Shown in pieces: positions 34,980 to 36,480 of a stretch of DNA of 36,480 bases (positions are counted from its first letter, which is position 1; each line of letters begins with the position of its first letter). The DNA is from Priapulus caudatus (taxonomy: Eukaryota; Priapulida; Priapulimorpha; Priapulimorphida; Priapulidae). The notes below the pieces were generated by a model. It saw only the letters and a list, made by a program, of their open reading frames with translations, did no database searches and was not told where the DNA came from. The stretch lies in NCBI RefSeq assembly GCF_000485595.1, contig NW_014577111.1:695159-731638 (forward strand), in the 5' to 3' direction. A program made the translations under genes and the position numbers.

Positions 34980-35060
34980 TTCCTATTATACCCCCTGGAT
35001 TGGAGTACCTAACGCAGATTGATCAGCTACTTGTTCAACAGCAGAAAGAAATGCTCGAAA
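34980..35060 (+). CDS. orphan scramblase exon 1-type (N-terminal) on the + strand
   Basis: Acceptor TTTCAATTTCAG, then an 81-base exon with the same phases as the first exon of copy A. It reads PIIPPGLEYLTQIDQLLVQQ followed by QKEMLE, then a GTAAGT donor. PPGLEYL...QID is the conserved start of the scramblase domain. Its orientation is opposite to copy C, and no following scramblase exon is visible on the + strand up to the window end. It is an inverted piece of copy C, the start of another gene running out of the window, or a joining error. Confidence 0.85.
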
Positions 35061-36406
35061 GTAAGTGTAAATGTATTAGTTTTGTAAGAACCTGCTAGCT
35101 TATAGTTATATATAGTCTTTTGTGAAGGATGAAAATGTAAATAGGTGTGTACCTAACAGTTGTTCTGTGTCTATTTATACTATTGCTATGGAATCCTAGA
35201 ATTTTGTGGAAATAAGGAAATGTCCATGGATTCAAACGTGAGTCTGATAATGGCAGTACCAATTAACTAGTCAATGCTTGTGTGACCCTTCTATAAAGTT
35301 ATAAACTATATAAATTTACTATAAATTTAATGCTACTAATTTTGTGTTAACGTTTTTTCTAGAATGGATTATTTTCATAATAGAGGTTATTATACAGATA
35401 ACGCACGGGCCGGCGTGCATTAGTGTAAATGCAGAGCGGCTCGAGGTATCTTTAGACTGGTGCGCACTGCGCACAAGCCGCTTGCGGCGTGCTTAAGGCT
35501 TTAATGCACATGCTAACGTTAAAAAACGCAGACCGGTTTTCCCTTGTGTACATCCACTTGCATTACGCTGCATTTCAGCTGCCAGACAGACTACAAGTAA
35601 TGTGCAGTGTAGAATTTTGACAATGCTGGGTTGGACACGTTAAGAGATTAAGGATACTCTCCACCTTTTGCATGGGTATTGCTCTAATGAAGAGTAAACG
35701 TTTATTGACAAATGAATCGAATCAATCACGTTTTATTTATAGATGAGATGTACCTCTATGCTCAAGCCAAAAAATTTCATGAAATTTCCAGCACCTAATT
35801 ATGTTACCACATAAATTTTGAATTTTTATGTAAAAATGGTATTTTGGATATTTCTCAATTACCAGAAAGAGTGAGAGCACAAAACTTTCGCCACAAGTTA
35901 AGCACAATATGAACCAAAAAAGCGCGTCAGGAATATTTACCGTAAATAATGGAAAAAACTGCCTATAGTTGTGTTTGAATTGAAAAATTTCCCAAATAAG
36001 GAAGCATAACACATAAAATACAGCACTTAATAACAATCACGGATGCACTTTTTTTACAGCAATATGTTACCATTAAAACGAGTGTAAAATGAAATTATTC
36101 CGAGTTGTAATCACAGAGAAATATCCATTTATAGTATACACCAGCTACTATGGCAGAAATTGAAACGAAGAAATCAGCGTTTTTCTATTTTTCACAATGA
36201 TCGACCGCCTGTGTGCAAAATGGGTGAACGTATGTGAAACATCTACTGTTAGTACTTACTGTGACATATCCGTGACCATGACTAACCGACACCACTAAAT
36301 TGGTCAAATGTTCTATGTAACTTCAGATTTTGTGAGAAATTACGAGGTTACCATCGCACTTTCATGTAAAACGCGTGTACGATGTGTACTGCATGCCGTT
36401 ACTAAG
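35061..36406. other. no gene supported
   Basis: Contains the second CAGATAACGCAC repeat (about 35396-35510). A 99-codon hydrophobic frame on the - strand (35737-36036) lacks any recognised domain and starts in AT-rich sequence. Confidence 0.4.
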
Positions 36407-36480
36407 GCTGAGAGGGTCTGTGTCCCCCAGGGTACTGCCGGAACGTACCCTGGGTACGGTCCGGTATACCGGAACGTACC
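36407..36480. mobile_element. TTAGGG-family element, truncated by window end
   Basis: Begins GCTGAGAGGGTCTGTGTCCC, followed by the GTACTGCCGGAACGTACCC inner repeat, as in member 2. Confidence 0.8.

Overview
This is a repeat-rich invertebrate nuclear DNA window, probably from a marine animal. The evidence is GT-AG introns, TATA promoters, poly(A) signals, many microsatellites and small inverted-repeat transposons, and a metazoan phospholipid scramblase family. I cannot name the species. Most long open frames here are by-products of microsatellites or run through Ns, and I do not accept them as genes.

Layout. 1-3670 holds no gene I recognise; it contains palindromic GTACCGCGGTAC-type clusters and long AC, AG, AT and GT tracts. 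3673-5502 and 8905-10646 are a head-to-tail pair of three-exon genes on the + strand. They encode small secreted proteins rich in Gly, Tyr and Arg, each with its own TATA box and poly(A) signal. A mobile-element cluster (6293-7698) lies between them. 11346-12966 (- strand) holds four exons of a first phospholipid scramblase gene, convergent with the second Gly/Tyr gene. 13000-18000 is gene-poor, with several foldback elements and a strongly A/C-skewed tract.

From about 18.0 kb to 34.2 kb the window is a roughly 8 kb segment present twice in tandem: S1 about 18019-25884, S2 about 26204-34213. Each copy carries a degraded retroelement end, members of a terminal-inverted-repeat family containing TTAGGG-like repeats, and the 3' part of a - strand scramblase gene (copy B in S1, copy C in S2). 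S2 up to about 31990 is full of one-base insertions and deletions relative to S1. After that point the two copies differ mainly by substitutions and clean insertions. This looks like a gap filled with uncorrected long reads, so part of the duplication, and the broken exons of copy C, may be artefacts. An 800-N gap in S1 corresponds to only about 20 bases in S2. An isolated scramblase exon on the opposite strand (34980-35060) follows. The window ends inside another member of the TTAGGG-carrying repeat family.

Functionally there are two gene groups: a secreted repeat-protein pair of unknown role, and a cluster of scramblases (palmitoylated, Ca2+-responsive membrane proteins). Nothing shows that the two groups work together. 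The most novel items are the Gly/Tyr gene pair, with its nearly identical promoters and an in-frame TGA before a conserved tail, and the scramblase cluster in which no copy is complete as assembled.
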